Assembly (NCBI GenBank): GCA_031398745.1
Contig: JANNNX010000057.1
Coordinates: 1-64,000 of the forward strand
Length of the DNA stretch: 64,000 bases
DNA from: JANNNX01 sp031398745
GTDB lineage: Bacteria; Actinomycetota; Acidimicrobiia; Acidimicrobiales; CADCSY01
Reading direction: 5' to 3'
Shown here: positions 1 through 8,310 of the stretch, piece after piece
Layout: each line of letters begins with the position of its first letter
How positions within the stretch are numbered: position 1 is the first letter of the stretch
Translations under genes and position numbers: made by a program
Notes under the pieces: model-generated
Told to the model about the DNA's origin: nothing
What the model saw: the letters and a program-made list of their open reading frames with translations, nothing else
Database searches by the model: none

Positions 1-53
1 GCCGACACCGACACCGACACCGGCGGGTGCCCGCCAGCGGGATGGGGTGCCCG

Positions 54-59
54 TAGCCT
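54..59 (+). promoter_or_regulatory. -10 box, leaderless start of lipid kinase gene
   Basis: TAGCCT ends 8 nt before GTG 68; no Shine-Dalgarno sequence precedes that start, so the transcript probably begins at the start codon. Confidence 0.5.
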
Positions 60-67
60 GGTTGGTT

Positions 68-1045
68 GTGGACGTAACGCTGATCGTGAACCCGGTGGCC
101 TCGTCGGTCACCGATCGGCGGCGGCGGCATGTCGAGCTGCAGCTGCGCTCGCTCGGACGGCTCGAGGTCGTCGAGACGCGAGCGCGCGGTCACGCCACCG
201 AGCTGGCTGCTGAGGCCGCTCGGCGCGGTGTCGACGCCGTGGTCGTGCTTGCCGGCGACGGGACCCTCAACGAGGCCGCCAACGGACTCGTGGGCACCGC
301 CTGCGCGCTGGCCGTCCTGCCGGGCGGCTCGACCAACGTGTTCGCCCGGACCCTGGGGCTGCCCAACGACCCCATCGAGGCGACCGGCGACCTCCTCGAC
401 GCGCTGGCTCGGGACACGACCGAGCTGGTCGGCCTGGGGGTGGCCAACGGCCGCTACTTCCTCTTTCACGCCGGGATCGGATTCGACGCCGCGGTGGTGC
501 GCCGGGTCGAGCGTCAGGGGGTGCTGAAGCGCTATGCCGGCCACCCGCTGTTCGTCCTGTCGACGCTCACCGCCTGGCTGCGCCACGACGGCCGCCGCTC
601 GCCCTTCTCGGTCGAGCTGGCTGAGGGCGAGGTCATCGACGATGCCCTCTTCAGCATCGTGTTGAACACCAACCCGTACACCTACCTCGGCAGCCACCCG
701 CTCACCGTCGACCCGGCCACCACCCTGTCGACCGCGCTGTCGGTCCTCACCCTCCGGTCGTTGGGCCTGGCCACGTTGGCCGGTGTGTTCGGCTCGACCT
801 TGCGGACCGGTGCCCGGGCCCGGCACCACCCCAAGACGGTGTTCCGGGCCGACGTCGACGAGCTCCGGGTGGTAGGTCGGCCGACGTTCCCCTACCAGCT
901 CGACGGCGACTACTTGGGCGAGGTCGAGGTGTTGCGCATCCGTCACCACCCGGGGGCCCTTCGCCTGGTGGTGCCCCGTCCGACGGCCGAGCCCCCGGGG
1001 TCGACGCCTCCCACCGACTTGGACGACGACCGTGGTCGCTCCTAG
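68..1045 (+). CDS. Diacylglycerol/lipid kinase family protein
   Basis: This is an ATP-dependent lipid kinase of the DAGK catalytic family (YegS/LCB5 type), expected to phosphorylate diacylglycerol or a related lipid at the inner membrane face. The protein of about 325 aa begins with the family strand (MDVTLIVNPVAS) and carries the nucleotide-binding GDGTLNEAANG at about residues 63-73 and PGGSTNVFARTLG near residue 85. Length is normal for the family. GTG 68 is preferred to GTG 47 because a TAGCCT box lies 8 nt upstream and the family N-terminus begins there. The true lipid substrate cannot be told from sequence. Confidence 0.85.
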   Translation: MDVTLIVNPVASSVTDRRRRHVELQLRSLGRLEVVETRARGHATELAAEAARRGVDAVVVLAGDGTLNEAANGLVGTACALAVLPGGSTNVFARTLGLPNDPIEATGDLLDALARDTTELVGLGVANGRYFLFHAGIGFDAAVVRRVERQGVLKRYAGHPLFVLSTLTAWLRHDGRRSPFSVELAEGEVIDDALFSIVLNTNPYTYLGSHPLTVDPATTLSTALSVLTLRSLGLATLAGVFGSTLRTGARARHHPKTVFRADVDELRVVGRPTFPYQLDGDYLGEVEVLRIRHHPGALRLVVPRPTAEPPGSTPPTDLDDDRGRS

Positions 1046-1111
1046 GTTGCCGCCTCCATAACACTGTCACGTCGACCCCCGGTGGCGGCGAGAGACCCCA
1101 CGGGAGATGGC

Positions 1112-2674
1112 ATGTCCGGTCAGCTGATTCGACGTCGATGGACTGCCGTCGTCGTGATGGTGCTTGCCGCCGCCCTGGTCGCCACCGGGTGCGGCGGCAG
1201 CGACAGCGACGGCGGCTCCGGTGGCACTGGCACCGCCGCGGATGGACCGTCGGGCGTCCTGCGGATCGGCGCCGGCAGCTTCGTCACCTTCGACCCGACC
1301 TCGACCAAGGTCGGCCTGGAGGACACCGTCTTCAGTCGGCCTGTCTACGACACGCTCATCGACGCCACCGACTCGACCAACCTCAAGCCCTCGCTGGCCA
1401 CCAGCTGGGAGGTCTCGGCCGACGGCCTCACCGTCACCATGAAGCTGCGGACCGATGTCACCTTCCCCGATGGCTCGAGCTTCGACTCAGCGGTGGCCAA
1501 GGCCAACATCGACCGCCGCGCCCAGGTCCAGATCGACCAGGCCCGGGAGCCGGACACCACCAACGTCGAGACCCCGGATGCCTCCACGGTGGTCATCACC
1601 CTGCCGCAGCAGTCGGTGGGCTACCTGGCCGAGCTCGGGAGCCGAGCCGGCTACATGATCTCGGCCGCCGGCATGGAGGACCCCGAGCTCGACCAGACGC
1701 CGGCCGGCAGCGGTCCTTACCTGCTCGACACCGGCGCGTCGAGCGTCGCGGAGAAGGTGTACACGCCCCGCGACGGCTACTGGAACCCCGATGCCCAGCT
1801 CGTCGAGCGCATCGAGATCTCCTCGTTCGCCGACCCCTCGGCGACCTTGAACGCCATCCGCGCCGGCGAGGTCGACGTGGTGGTCCTCGACGCCGCCAAC
1901 GCCAGCCAGGCCGAGGATGCCGGGCTGGCCGTGGCGACCAAGCCCCAGCAGTACTTCGCCTTCAACATCCAGGACCGCAAGGGCGAGATCGTGCCGGCCC
2001 TGGCCGAGCAGGAGGTGCGCCAGGCGCTGTCCTACGCCATCGACCGCAGCGCGTTCGTCGACACCCTCCTGTCGGGCTACGGCGAACCGTCGGCCCAGCC
2101 CTACGTCGCCGGCCAGCTCGGCTACGCCGAGTCGCTCGAGGGCACCTACGAGTACGACGTCGACAAGGCCAAGGAGCTCCTGGCCGACGCCGGCTACCCC
2201 GAAGGCTTCGATTTCACCATCGCCTCCAACGCCGCCTTCCAGACCGCGCACACCGCCATCCAGGGCTTCCTGGACGAGATCGGCGTCACCATGAACATCG
2301 AGCTGCTCGACGACGCGTCCTTCGGCAGCAACGTCACCTCGGGCAAGTACCCGGTGTTCATCTCGCGGTTCCCGGCCTCGGAGTCCTACACGATCGCCGG
2401 GATCTTCTTTGGCCCCAACGGGCCCCTGAACCCCCAAAAGAACGCCGACACCGAGATCCAGACGCTGGTTGACCAGGCCGAGAAGATCTCCGACCCGGCC
2501 GAGCGGGCCGGCGTCGACGCCCAGATCACAGAGAAGATGGTCAACGGCGGCGCCCTCTTCGCCATCGCCACGGCCGACGCGATCAGCGTCTACGACGCCG
2601 ATGCGGTCGACAACGTGGTGTGGACCGAGGACCCGTTCCCGAACATTCTCACCATGCGGGTCGTCGGCTCCTGA
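1112..2674 (+). CDS. ABC transporter substrate-binding lipoprotein, family 5
   Basis: This is an extracellular solute-binding lipoprotein of the peptide/nickel/opine class (SBP_bac_5), 520 aa. ATG 1112 is chosen because GGGAGATGG sits just upstream and it gives a clean lipoprotein signal: RRR, a hydrophobic stretch and a lipobox ending ATGC (Cys27), followed by a Gly/Ser-rich linker. The body has the typical family phrases: YDTL, LKPSLATSWEVS, FNIQ, VRQALSYAIDRSAFV and AKELLADAGYP. No permease or ATPase gene is adjacent, since the next gene is a convergent histidine kinase. It must therefore pair with a transporter encoded elsewhere or act as a sensor. The ligand is unknown. Confidence 0.88.
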   Translation: MSGQLIRRRWTAVVVMVLAAALVATGCGGSDSDGGSGGTGTAADGPSGVLRIGAGSFVTFDPTSTKVGLEDTVFSRPVYDTLIDATDSTNLKPSLATSWEVSADGLTVTMKLRTDVTFPDGSSFDSAVAKANIDRRAQVQIDQAREPDTTNVETPDASTVVITLPQQSVGYLAELGSRAGYMISAAGMEDPELDQTPAGSGPYLLDTGASSVAEKVYTPRDGYWNPDAQLVERIEISSFADPSATLNAIRAGEVDVVVLDAANASQAEDAGLAVATKPQQYFAFNIQDRKGEIVPALAEQEVRQALSYAIDRSAFVDTLLSGYGEPSAQPYVAGQLGYAESLEGTYEYDVDKAKELLADAGYPEGFDFTIASNAAFQTAHTAIQGFLDEIGVTMNIELLDDASFGSNVTSGKYPVFISRFPASESYTIAGIFFGPNGPLNPQKNADTEIQTLVDQAEKISDPAERAGVDAQITEKMVNGGALFAIATADAISVYDADAVDNVVWTEDPFPNILTMRVVGS

Positions 2675-2692
2675 TCGAGCGCTCGGGCTGGT

Positions 2693-4246
2693 TCAGCCCT
2701 TGTCGTGGGGAGCGATCGGGACCCGCACCTCGACCACCGTGCCCCGCGCCCCGCTCGATCGGTCGGTCGCCGGGAGGTCGTCCCGGCGGTGGAGCCCGAT
2801 GGAGCCGTCGAGCTGCGAGGTCACCAGGCTGCGCACGATGGTGAGGCCGAGGCCGAGGGATACCTCGGGGTCGAACCCCGGGGGGAGCCCGACGCCGTCG
2901 TCGATCACCCGCATGACCAGCTCCCGGCCGTCGTCCTCCAGCTCGACCACCACCCGACCCTCGGCCGCGGGGAGCGGCGGGCTCGCCGCCCCGGGCGGGC
3001 CCGAACCCAGCGGGAAGGCGTGGTCGACGGTGTTCTGCAGGAGCTCGTTGAGCACCACCGCCAGGGGGGTCGCGACCTCGGGCGGGACCCCACCGGCGTC
3101 ACCCTCGATGCTGACCCGCACCCGGCGCTCGGGGTCGTGCAGCTCCTCCTCCACCATCCGCACCACCGGTCGGACGATCTCCGCGAACTCCACCTCGTCG
3201 GCCGCCTCGCCGGACAGGATCTCGTGCACCAGGGAGATGGTGCGGATCCGCCGGACGGCTTCGTCGATGGCGTCCTTGGCCTCTGGTGAAGCGACCCGTC
3301 GACCCTGGAGCCGCAACAGCGACGAGATCGTCTGCAGGTTGTTCTTGACCCGGTGGTGGATCTCCCGCAGCGACGCATCCATGGACACCAGCAGGCGGTC
3401 ACGGTGGCGCAGCTCGGACACGTCGCGCAGCAGCACCAGCGCGCCGGTCACCCGGCCCCGGTCGAGCATCGGGAGGCAGCGCAGGATGATCGACACCTGC
3501 GGGCCCCACTCGAGCTCCTCGGTCATCGGTTGGCCGAAGGCGTAGGCGGTGGCCACCGCCGTCTCCTCGATGCCGAGGTCGACCAGGCGCAGCCCCTCGA
3601 CGTTGGTCGTGACCCCGGCCCGGGAAAGGGCCGACACCGCGTTGGGCGAGGCGTAGTCGACCCGACCGTGGTCGTCGAGGACGAGCACGCCGTCGCCGAC
3701 CCGGGGTGCCTCCTCGGTCTCGCCCTCCTCGGCGGCGAACGGGAACGAGCCCGCCGCGATCATGCGGGCGAAGCGCTCGAAGACCTCGGTGTAGATCGTC
3801 TCCAGCTCGCCCGCCCGCCGGCCGGCGTCGATCGACGCGTCGCAGGTCACCACGGCGATGACCCGGTCGTCGAGCCGAACCGGGATGGCCATCTCGAGCA
3901 CCCGCTCGTAGGGCGCCGGGAGCTGGATCTCGGCCTCGACGATCCCGCCGCCGCTGAGGGCGTCGGCCACCGGCGGTCGGTCGGTGGCCCGGATCAGCGA
4001 GCCCACGAAGTCGTGGCGGTAGACGGTCTGGTTGGTGGTCGGGCGGATCTGGCCGACCACCACCAGCCGACTCCCCGGCTCGTCGCGGCCGAGCACCGCC
4101 GGGTCGAGGACCGGCAGCAGGAGCATCAGGTCGGCAAAACTCATGTCGGCCAGCGGCGCCCACTGACCGACCAGCCGCTGAAGGTGGCCCAGCGCGTCGC
4201 GGTCGAGGTCGGCGAATCGGCGGGCGGTCTCGGCCAGCGTGGCCAC
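2693..4246 (-). CDS. pdtaS: Sensor histidine kinase, PdtaS-like
   Basis: This is a soluble two-component sensor kinase of 517 aa with the architecture of mycobacterial PdtaS: an N-terminal GAF-like sensor (about 1-150), a PAS domain (about 165-285, with VDYASPNAVSAL), a HisKA_2 dimer/phosphoacceptor box EIHHRVKNNLQT (His297/298) and a C-terminal HATPase_c domain (N box LNELLQNTVDHAF, G box DDGVGLPPGF). There is no transmembrane segment, so signal input is cytosolic. Its known partner is PdtaR, an ANTAR-domain RNA-binding response regulator; no such gene is in this window. The gene converges on the binding-protein gene with a gap of 18 nt. Confidence 0.92.
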   Translation of the reverse strand: MATLAETARRFADLDRDALGHLQRLVGQWAPLADMSFADLMLLLPVLDPAVLGRDEPGSRLVVVGQIRPTTNQTVYRHDFVGSLIRATDRPPVADALSGGGIVEAEIQLPAPYERVLEMAIPVRLDDRVIAVVTCDASIDAGRRAGELETIYTEVFERFARMIAAGSFPFAAEEGETEEAPRVGDGVLVLDDHGRVDYASPNAVSALSRAGVTTNVEGLRLVDLGIEETAVATAYAFGQPMTEELEWGPQVSIILRCLPMLDRGRVTGALVLLRDVSELRHRDRLLVSMDASLREIHHRVKNNLQTISSLLRLQGRRVASPEAKDAIDEAVRRIRTISLVHEILSGEAADEVEFAEIVRPVVRMVEEELHDPERRVRVSIEGDAGGVPPEVATPLAVVLNELLQNTVDHAFPLGSGPPGAASPPLPAAEGRVVVELEDDGRELVMRVIDDGVGLPPGFDPEVSLGLGLTIVRSLVTSQLDGSIGLHRRDDLPATDRSSGARGTVVEVRVPIAPHDKG

Positions 4247-4284
4247 AGCCGCTCAGCCGGTCCGACGCCGAGTGGCGAGGGGCG

Positions 4285-4524
4285 TCAAGCGCCGCCGCCG
4301 AAGCCGATACGGCGATCGTCCTTCGGGGAGCCGATCTCGACGTAGGAGATCTTGGCCACCGGCACGCCCACCTGGCGGCCGCGTTCGTCGGTCAGCCACA
4401 GGACGCCTTCGTCCTTGGAGAGGGACGCCTCGATGTCGGCCTTGACCGTGGGGGCGTCGGCACCCTCGGGCAGGTCGACGACCAGCTCCTTGGCCGAGTT
4501 GGTGACCCCGATGCGCACGTCCAT
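4285..4524 (-). CDS. DUF3107 family protein
   Basis: This is a small protein of 79 aa belonging to the actinobacterial DUF3107 family (function unknown). It begins MDVRIGVTNSAKELVVDLPE and contains a conserved VPVAKISYVEIG segment. ATG 4524 is chosen because homologues start there; an in-frame upstream extension to 4614 would be Arg-rich and unlike the family. It lies between mrp and pdtaS on the same strand, 70 nt after mrp, and so may be co-transcribed with mrp. Confidence 0.85.
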   Translation of the reverse strand: MDVRIGVTNSAKELVVDLPEGADAPTVKADIEASLSKDEGVLWLTDERGRQVGVPVAKISYVEIGSPKDDRRIGFGGGA

Positions 4525-4594
4525 GCTTCGCTCCCGCCGTCGGTGTGAGTCGGTCATCGTAAGGGGCCGCCGGCCCCGACGAGCCCCCGGGGCC

Positions 4595-5746
4595 TCAGCC
4601 GAGGGTGAGCTCACGGCGGTAGCGGCGGGTCGGGGCGAGGTCGGCGTCGATCACCCGGGCCAGCTCGGTGAACGCCTGGGCGGCCTCGCCCTCGGGGTCC
4701 GAGACCACCACCGGCACGCCGACATCGCCCCCCTCCCGCAGGTCCTGGACGAACGGGATCTGGCCGACCAGCGGCGCCTCGAGCCGCTCAGCCAGCAACG
4801 CCCCGCCGCCGACCCCGAAGAGCTCGTAGCGATGTCCGTCGTCGCCGGTGAACCAGCTCATGTTCTCGATGATCCCCCGCACCTGGAGGCGGATGCGCTC
4901 GTTCTGGAACATCACGCCCGAGCGCTGGGCAACCCGCTGGGCCGCCGGCTGCGGCGTGGTGACCACATAGGCCTCGGCCCTTGGCACGAACCCGGCGAGC
5001 GAGAGCGACACGTCGCCGGTACCCGGCGGGAGGTCGATGAGGAGGTAGTCGGGGTCGTCCCACCAGAAGTCGGTGAGGAACTGCTCGAGCGCCTTGTGGA
5101 GCATGGGACCCCGCCAGATCACGGCCTGGTCCTCGTCGACGAAGAAGCCGATGGAGACGCAGGCCACGCCGTGGGCCTCGGGGGGGATGACCAGCTGGGG
5201 GTCGATCACGGTGGGCGATTCGGTGATGCCGAGCATCCCGGGAACCGAGAAGCCCCACACGTCGGCATCGATGACGCCGACCCGCTTGCCTCGCTGAGCC
5301 AGGGCCACGGCCAGGTTGACGGTGACCGACGACTTGCCGACCCCGCCCTTACCCGAGGCCACCAGCAGCACCCGGGTGGGCGAGCCGGCCGCCGCGAAAG
5401 GGACCGCCCGACCCTCGGCGTGACCGTGGGCCTCGGTGCTGCCGGCGGTGGCCGAGGGGTCGCCCTGGAGCCGGATCCGCAGGGCGGTGCGCTCGTCGTC
5501 GGACATCTCGGTGGCGTGCACGTGGACCACGCTCGCCTCGTCGAGGGCGTGGACCGCGGCCCGCACCCGCTCCACCAGCTCGTCGCCCCAGGGCAGGTCA
5601 CCGAGCGGCAGGGCGAGGCCGACGCCCACGTGGTCGCCCTCGATGACGACGTCGCGGATCATGTCGAGTTCGACCACGCTGCGCCGCAGCTTGGGGTCGT
5701 CCACGCCGGCCAGGGCATGGCGGACGGCGTCGGCGGTGAGGGACAT
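4595..5746 (-). CDS. mrp: Mrp/ApbC family Fe-S cluster carrier ATPase
   Basis: This is a P-loop ATPase of the Mrp/NBP35 family, 383 aa, thought to carry and deliver Fe-S clusters to apo-proteins. An N-terminal MIP18/DUF59 domain (about 1-90, with VDDPKLRRSVVELDMI) precedes the deviant Walker A GKGGVGKSS (132-140), DADVWGFSVPGMLG and the Walker B-like DYLLIDLPPGTGD. The C-terminal stretch ENMSWFTGDDG lacks the CxxC seen in many bacterial Mrp proteins, as is usual in actinobacterial members. ATG 5746 gives the normal family N-terminus. The gene is divergent from a SufR-like regulator (5816) next to a cysteine desulfurase, which makes an Fe-S assembly neighbourhood. Confidence 0.92.
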   Translation of the reverse strand: MSLTADAVRHALAGVDDPKLRRSVVELDMIRDVVIEGDHVGVGLALPLGDLPWGDELVERVRAAVHALDEASVVHVHATEMSDDERTALRIRLQGDPSATAGSTEAHGHAEGRAVPFAAAGSPTRVLLVASGKGGVGKSSVTVNLAVALAQRGKRVGVIDADVWGFSVPGMLGITESPTVIDPQLVIPPEAHGVACVSIGFFVDEDQAVIWRGPMLHKALEQFLTDFWWDDPDYLLIDLPPGTGDVSLSLAGFVPRAEAYVVTTPQPAAQRVAQRSGVMFQNERIRLQVRGIIENMSWFTGDDGHRYELFGVGGGALLAERLEAPLVGQIPFVQDLREGGDVGVPVVVSDPEGEAAQAFTELARVIDADLAPTRRYRRELTLG

Positions 5747-5803
5747 CGGGAGGCCTCGCTCGGCGGGAGGGACCGCCCCCGGGGCCGGGGGGCAGGAGCG
5801 GCC

Positions 5804-5809
5804 TAGACT
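5804..5809 (+). promoter_or_regulatory. -10 box, leaderless start of SufR-like gene
   Basis: TAGACT ends 6 nt before GTG 5816. Confidence 0.55.
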
Positions 5810-5815
5810 ACTGAG

Positions 5816-6583
5816 GTGGCTGGAGCCTCCCGCTCGCCCCGACCCGAGCCCCGGGCACCGTCGGCCCCGGCCCTCTCGGCCGACGAGTTCTCGGCCGCGG
5901 TCACCGCCATCACCAGCTCGTTCGGCGATCCCACCCGACGCCGGGTGTTCCTCTTCGCCCGCTCCCGGCCTGACGGCGTCACCGCCTCTGAGGTGGCGAC
6001 CGAGGTTGGGCTCCACGCCAACGTGGCCCGCCACCACCTCGACAAGTTGGCCGCCGCCGGGCACCTGGAGGTCGCCGCCGGAAGGGTCGCGGGCTCGCTC
6101 GGCAACGGCGCCGGTCGACCCTCCAAGCGCTACCTCGCCGCGGCCGGCGACTTGCCGCTCGAGGTCCGGGTCCGGCAGGACGATCTGGTCCTGACGCTGC
6201 TGGCTCGGGCCCTCGAAGACCTGCCGCGGGAGAGGGCCGAGTCCATGGCCGAGGAGGTCGGCGTCAGCTACGGCCGAGCCATGGCCAGCTCGGTCGGCCT
6301 GGCCGACGGCCAGCGCTCGGTGCGCTCCGCCCTCCACACGGTGGCCGCCGCCCTCACCGCCCACGGCTTCGCGGCCCACGCCGAGCGCCGGGGCGACGCG
6401 CTGGCCATCGTCTCGGAGCACTGCCCGTTCGGCGGGGCCGACGTCGTCTCCCCCGTCGTGTGCGCGGTCGACCGGGGCATCGTGCGGGGCATGCTCGAAG
6501 GTCTGGTCGGTGACACCGAGACGTCGACCGCCGCCTCCCGAGCCCAGGGCGACGACAGCTGCGTGACCAGCGTCGGGCCCTGA
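5816..6583 (+). CDS. SufR-like winged-helix Fe-S regulator
   Basis: This 255-aa ArsR/DeoR-type DNA-binding protein has an N-terminal winged helix (about 30-110; FGDPTRRRVFLF, GLHANVARHHLDKLAAAGHLE, GRPSKRYL) and a C-terminal sensor domain. Three cysteines, Cys203 (HCPF), Cys216 (VCAVD) and Cys249 (SCV), match the layout of the [4Fe-4S] ligands of cyanobacterial SufR, where the first two are also 13 residues apart. Known SufR proteins repress suf/isc genes when the cluster is bound. Here the gene is translationally coupled to a cysteine desulfurase and divergent from mrp, which supports an Fe-S homeostasis role. Cluster binding itself is inferred. Confidence 0.8.
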   Translation: MAGASRSPRPEPRAPSAPALSADEFSAAVTAITSSFGDPTRRRVFLFARSRPDGVTASEVATEVGLHANVARHHLDKLAAAGHLEVAAGRVAGSLGNGAGRPSKRYLAAAGDLPLEVRVRQDDLVLTLLARALEDLPRERAESMAEEVGVSYGRAMASSVGLADGQRSVRSALHTVAAALTAHGFAAHAERRGDALAIVSEHCPFGGADVVSPVVCAVDRGIVRGMLEGLVGDTETSTAASRAQGDDSCVTSVGP

Positions 6584-7755
6584 CCCCCACCGACACCGAC
6601 GGGGCGCCCGAGCGGGCCGGCCGCCACCACCTCGACCACGCCTCGACCAGCCCGCTGCGCCCGGCTGCCGCGGCGGCCATGATCGGGGCGCTGAGCACCG
6701 GTGGCGCCGACCCCGGGCGGCTCTACGCCGAGGCGCTCGCCGCCCGGTCCGCCCTCGAAGAGGCCCGGGCCCAGGTGGCGGCGCTGCTGGGCGCCCGACC
6801 CCGGGAGGTGGTCTTCACGAGCGGGGGCACCGAGGCCTGCGTCACCGCCACCTGGATGGCCCTGGAGCGAGGCGGCCACGTCGTGATGCCCCGCGTCGAG
6901 CACAGCGCGGTCCGGGAGGCCACGGCGGCCTGGGCGGCAGCGGTGACCGAGGTCGGGGTCGACGGCCACGGCCGGGTCGACCCCGACGAGGTGCTGGCTG
7001 CGCTGCGCCCCGACACCGCTCTGGTCCACCTCCAGTGGGCCAACCACGAGGTCGGCACCTGCCAGCCACTCGAAGCGGTGATCGCCGGCTGCCGGGCGCG
7101 TGGAGTGCTGGTCCACGTCGACGCGGCGATGGCCGCCGGCCATGTCCCCCTCGACTTCGTCGCCCTCGACGCCGACCTCGTCTCGGTGTCGGCCCACAAA
7201 CTCGGGGGGCCCCTAGGAGTCGGCGCGCTTCTGGTGCGCCGCGGGCTGCGCCTGCGACCGTTGGTGGTGGGGGGTGCACAGGAGCGAGCACGACGGGCCG
7301 GGATCGAGAACCTCCCCGCCGCCGTCGGGTTCGGGGCCGCCGCCGCCGAACTGGCGGACGGTGGCCTCGATCGGGAGGCCGCCGACGCTCGGCGGCTGGT
7401 GGGGGCGGTGGTCGAGCTCGTGGGCTCCGGCGCGCTGGGCCCGGGCGTCGCGGTGCTGGGCGACCCCGACCCGAACGGTCGCCTGCCCCATCTCGTCTGC
7501 CTCTCGATCGAGGGCGTGGAGGCCGAGCCGGTGCTCCTGGGTCTCGACCGGGCCGGGGTGGCGGTGCACTCCGGTTCGTCGTGCTCCTCGGAGCTGCTCG
7601 AGCCGTCGCCGGTCCTCGAGGCCATGGGGGTCGACGCCTCCCGGTCGCTGCGGATCTCGGTCGGGTGGTCCTCGACCGACGCCGACATCACCGCCCTGGC
7701 CACCGCCTTGCCCCGGGTGCTGGCCGACCTTCGAGCGCTCAGCTCCTCGCGCTGA
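6580..7755 (+). CDS. Cysteine desulfurase (NifS/IscS-like), probable CTG start
   Basis: This is a PLP-dependent cysteine desulfurase that supplies sulfur for Fe-S clusters or tRNA thiolation. From CTG 6580 it is 391 aa, with the hallmark N-terminal HHLDHASTSPLRP (about residues 16-28), Schiff-base Lys207 in VSAHKLGGP and active Cys335 in SGSSCSSE. No ATG, GTG or TTG lies between the upstream in-frame stop (6511) and the conserved N-terminus. The first standard start, ATG 6679, would delete that N-terminus. CTG 6580 overlaps the regulator's TGA as CTGA, the geometry used for ATGA/GTGA coupling elsewhere in this window. The start codon call is inference; the function call is firm. Confidence 0.88.
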   Translation: MTPTDTDGAPERAGRHHLDHASTSPLRPAAAAAMIGALSTGGADPGRLYAEALAARSALEEARAQVAALLGARPREVVFTSGGTEACVTATWMALERGGHVVMPRVEHSAVREATAAWAAAVTEVGVDGHGRVDPDEVLAALRPDTALVHLQWANHEVGTCQPLEAVIAGCRARGVLVHVDAAMAAGHVPLDFVALDADLVSVSAHKLGGPLGVGALLVRRGLRLRPLVVGGAQERARRAGIENLPAAVGFGAAAAELADGGLDREAADARRLVGAVVELVGSGALGPGVAVLGDPDPNGRLPHLVCLSIEGVEAEPVLLGLDRAGVAVHSGSSCSSELLEPSPVLEAMGVDASRSLRISVGWSSTDADITALATALPRVLADLRALSSSR

Positions 7756-7790
7756 GTCCGCCAGCTTCCCCGGCCCTGTGTCGGCCGACC

Positions 7791-8213
7791 TCAGGCGTGG
7801 TGCAGCTCGTCGGCGTCGGGGTCCGCCACCAGCGCGTCGCAGGTGGCGCAGTACCAACGGGGCTCGAGGGTGGTGCCGCACGCGGCGTGGGCCAGGGCCC
7901 CGGCGGCGTCGGTACTGCCCGTGCGCCGAGCCGCCCAGGCCTCGAGGAGTCGGAGGGCGTCGGCGAGTTCACGGCCCGGGGCGGACAGCTCGTAGGAGAA
8001 GCGGGCCGGGCGATCGGAGTACCTGACCGCCACGACCAGGCCCTCGGCCTGCAGGTGGCGGAGGCGAGCCGTCAGCACGTTGGGGGCGATACCCGATACC
8101 GCCTCGCTCAGGTCGCCGAAGCGCCGAGGTCCCTCGAGCAGCGCCTGGACCAGCAGCAGGGTCCAGCGGTCTCCCACGCTGTGCAGCGCCTCTTGCAGGT
8201 GCTCGGGCTCCAT
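7791..8213 (-). CDS. HxlR-family winged-helix regulator
   Basis: This 140-aa transcription factor has the HxlR winged-helix core: a start resembling HSVGDRWTLLLVQALL, then FGDLSEAVSGIAPNVLTARL and a wing with YSDRPARFSYELS. Its C-terminus adds a cysteine cluster, CGTTLEPRWYCATCD (C-x10-C-x2-C), which could bind zinc. ATG 8213 fits the family length. The longer open frame upstream runs into the promoter region and is rejected. The gene is divergent from a serine protease gene, and a perfect 9-bp inverted repeat lies between them, so autoregulation and control of the protease are likely. Confidence 0.85.
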   Translation of the reverse strand: MEPEHLQEALHSVGDRWTLLLVQALLEGPRRFGDLSEAVSGIAPNVLTARLRHLQAEGLVVAVRYSDRPARFSYELSAPGRELADALRLLEAWAARRTGSTDAAGALAHAACGTTLEPRWYCATCDALVADPDADELHHA

Positions 8214-8227
8214 CGGGCCTGCCTCGG

Positions 8228-8255
8228 TTGCGATGGGCGCCAGGGCCCGTATAGT
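8228..8255 (+). promoter_or_regulatory. Sigma70-type promoter for HtrA-like gene
   Basis: TTGCGA (8228-8233), a 16-bp spacer and TATAGT (8250-8255) form a good vegetative promoter. The -10 box touches the left arm of the palindrome at 8254. On the minus strand TATACG (8253-8248) may serve the HxlR gene. Confidence 0.6.
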
Positions 8256-8276
8256 CACTTGCACTTCGCAAGTGAC
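8254..8276. promoter_or_regulatory. Perfect palindromic operator, HxlR/protease intergenic
   Basis: Arms GTCACTTGC and GCAAGTGAC are perfect 9-bp inverted repeats separated by 5 nt. The site sits over the expected transcription start of the protease gene and just upstream of the HxlR gene, the usual place for the operator of a divergently encoded regulator. Binding by this HxlR protein is inferred. Confidence 0.65.
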
Positions 8277-8310
8277 AACAGACAGTCCATCGTACGAGGA
8301 GACGACCCCG

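Noticed and set aside
1..30. Short GACACC tandem repeat at the window edge
   Set aside because: Only three units; ordinary for high-GC sequence and cut by the window boundary.
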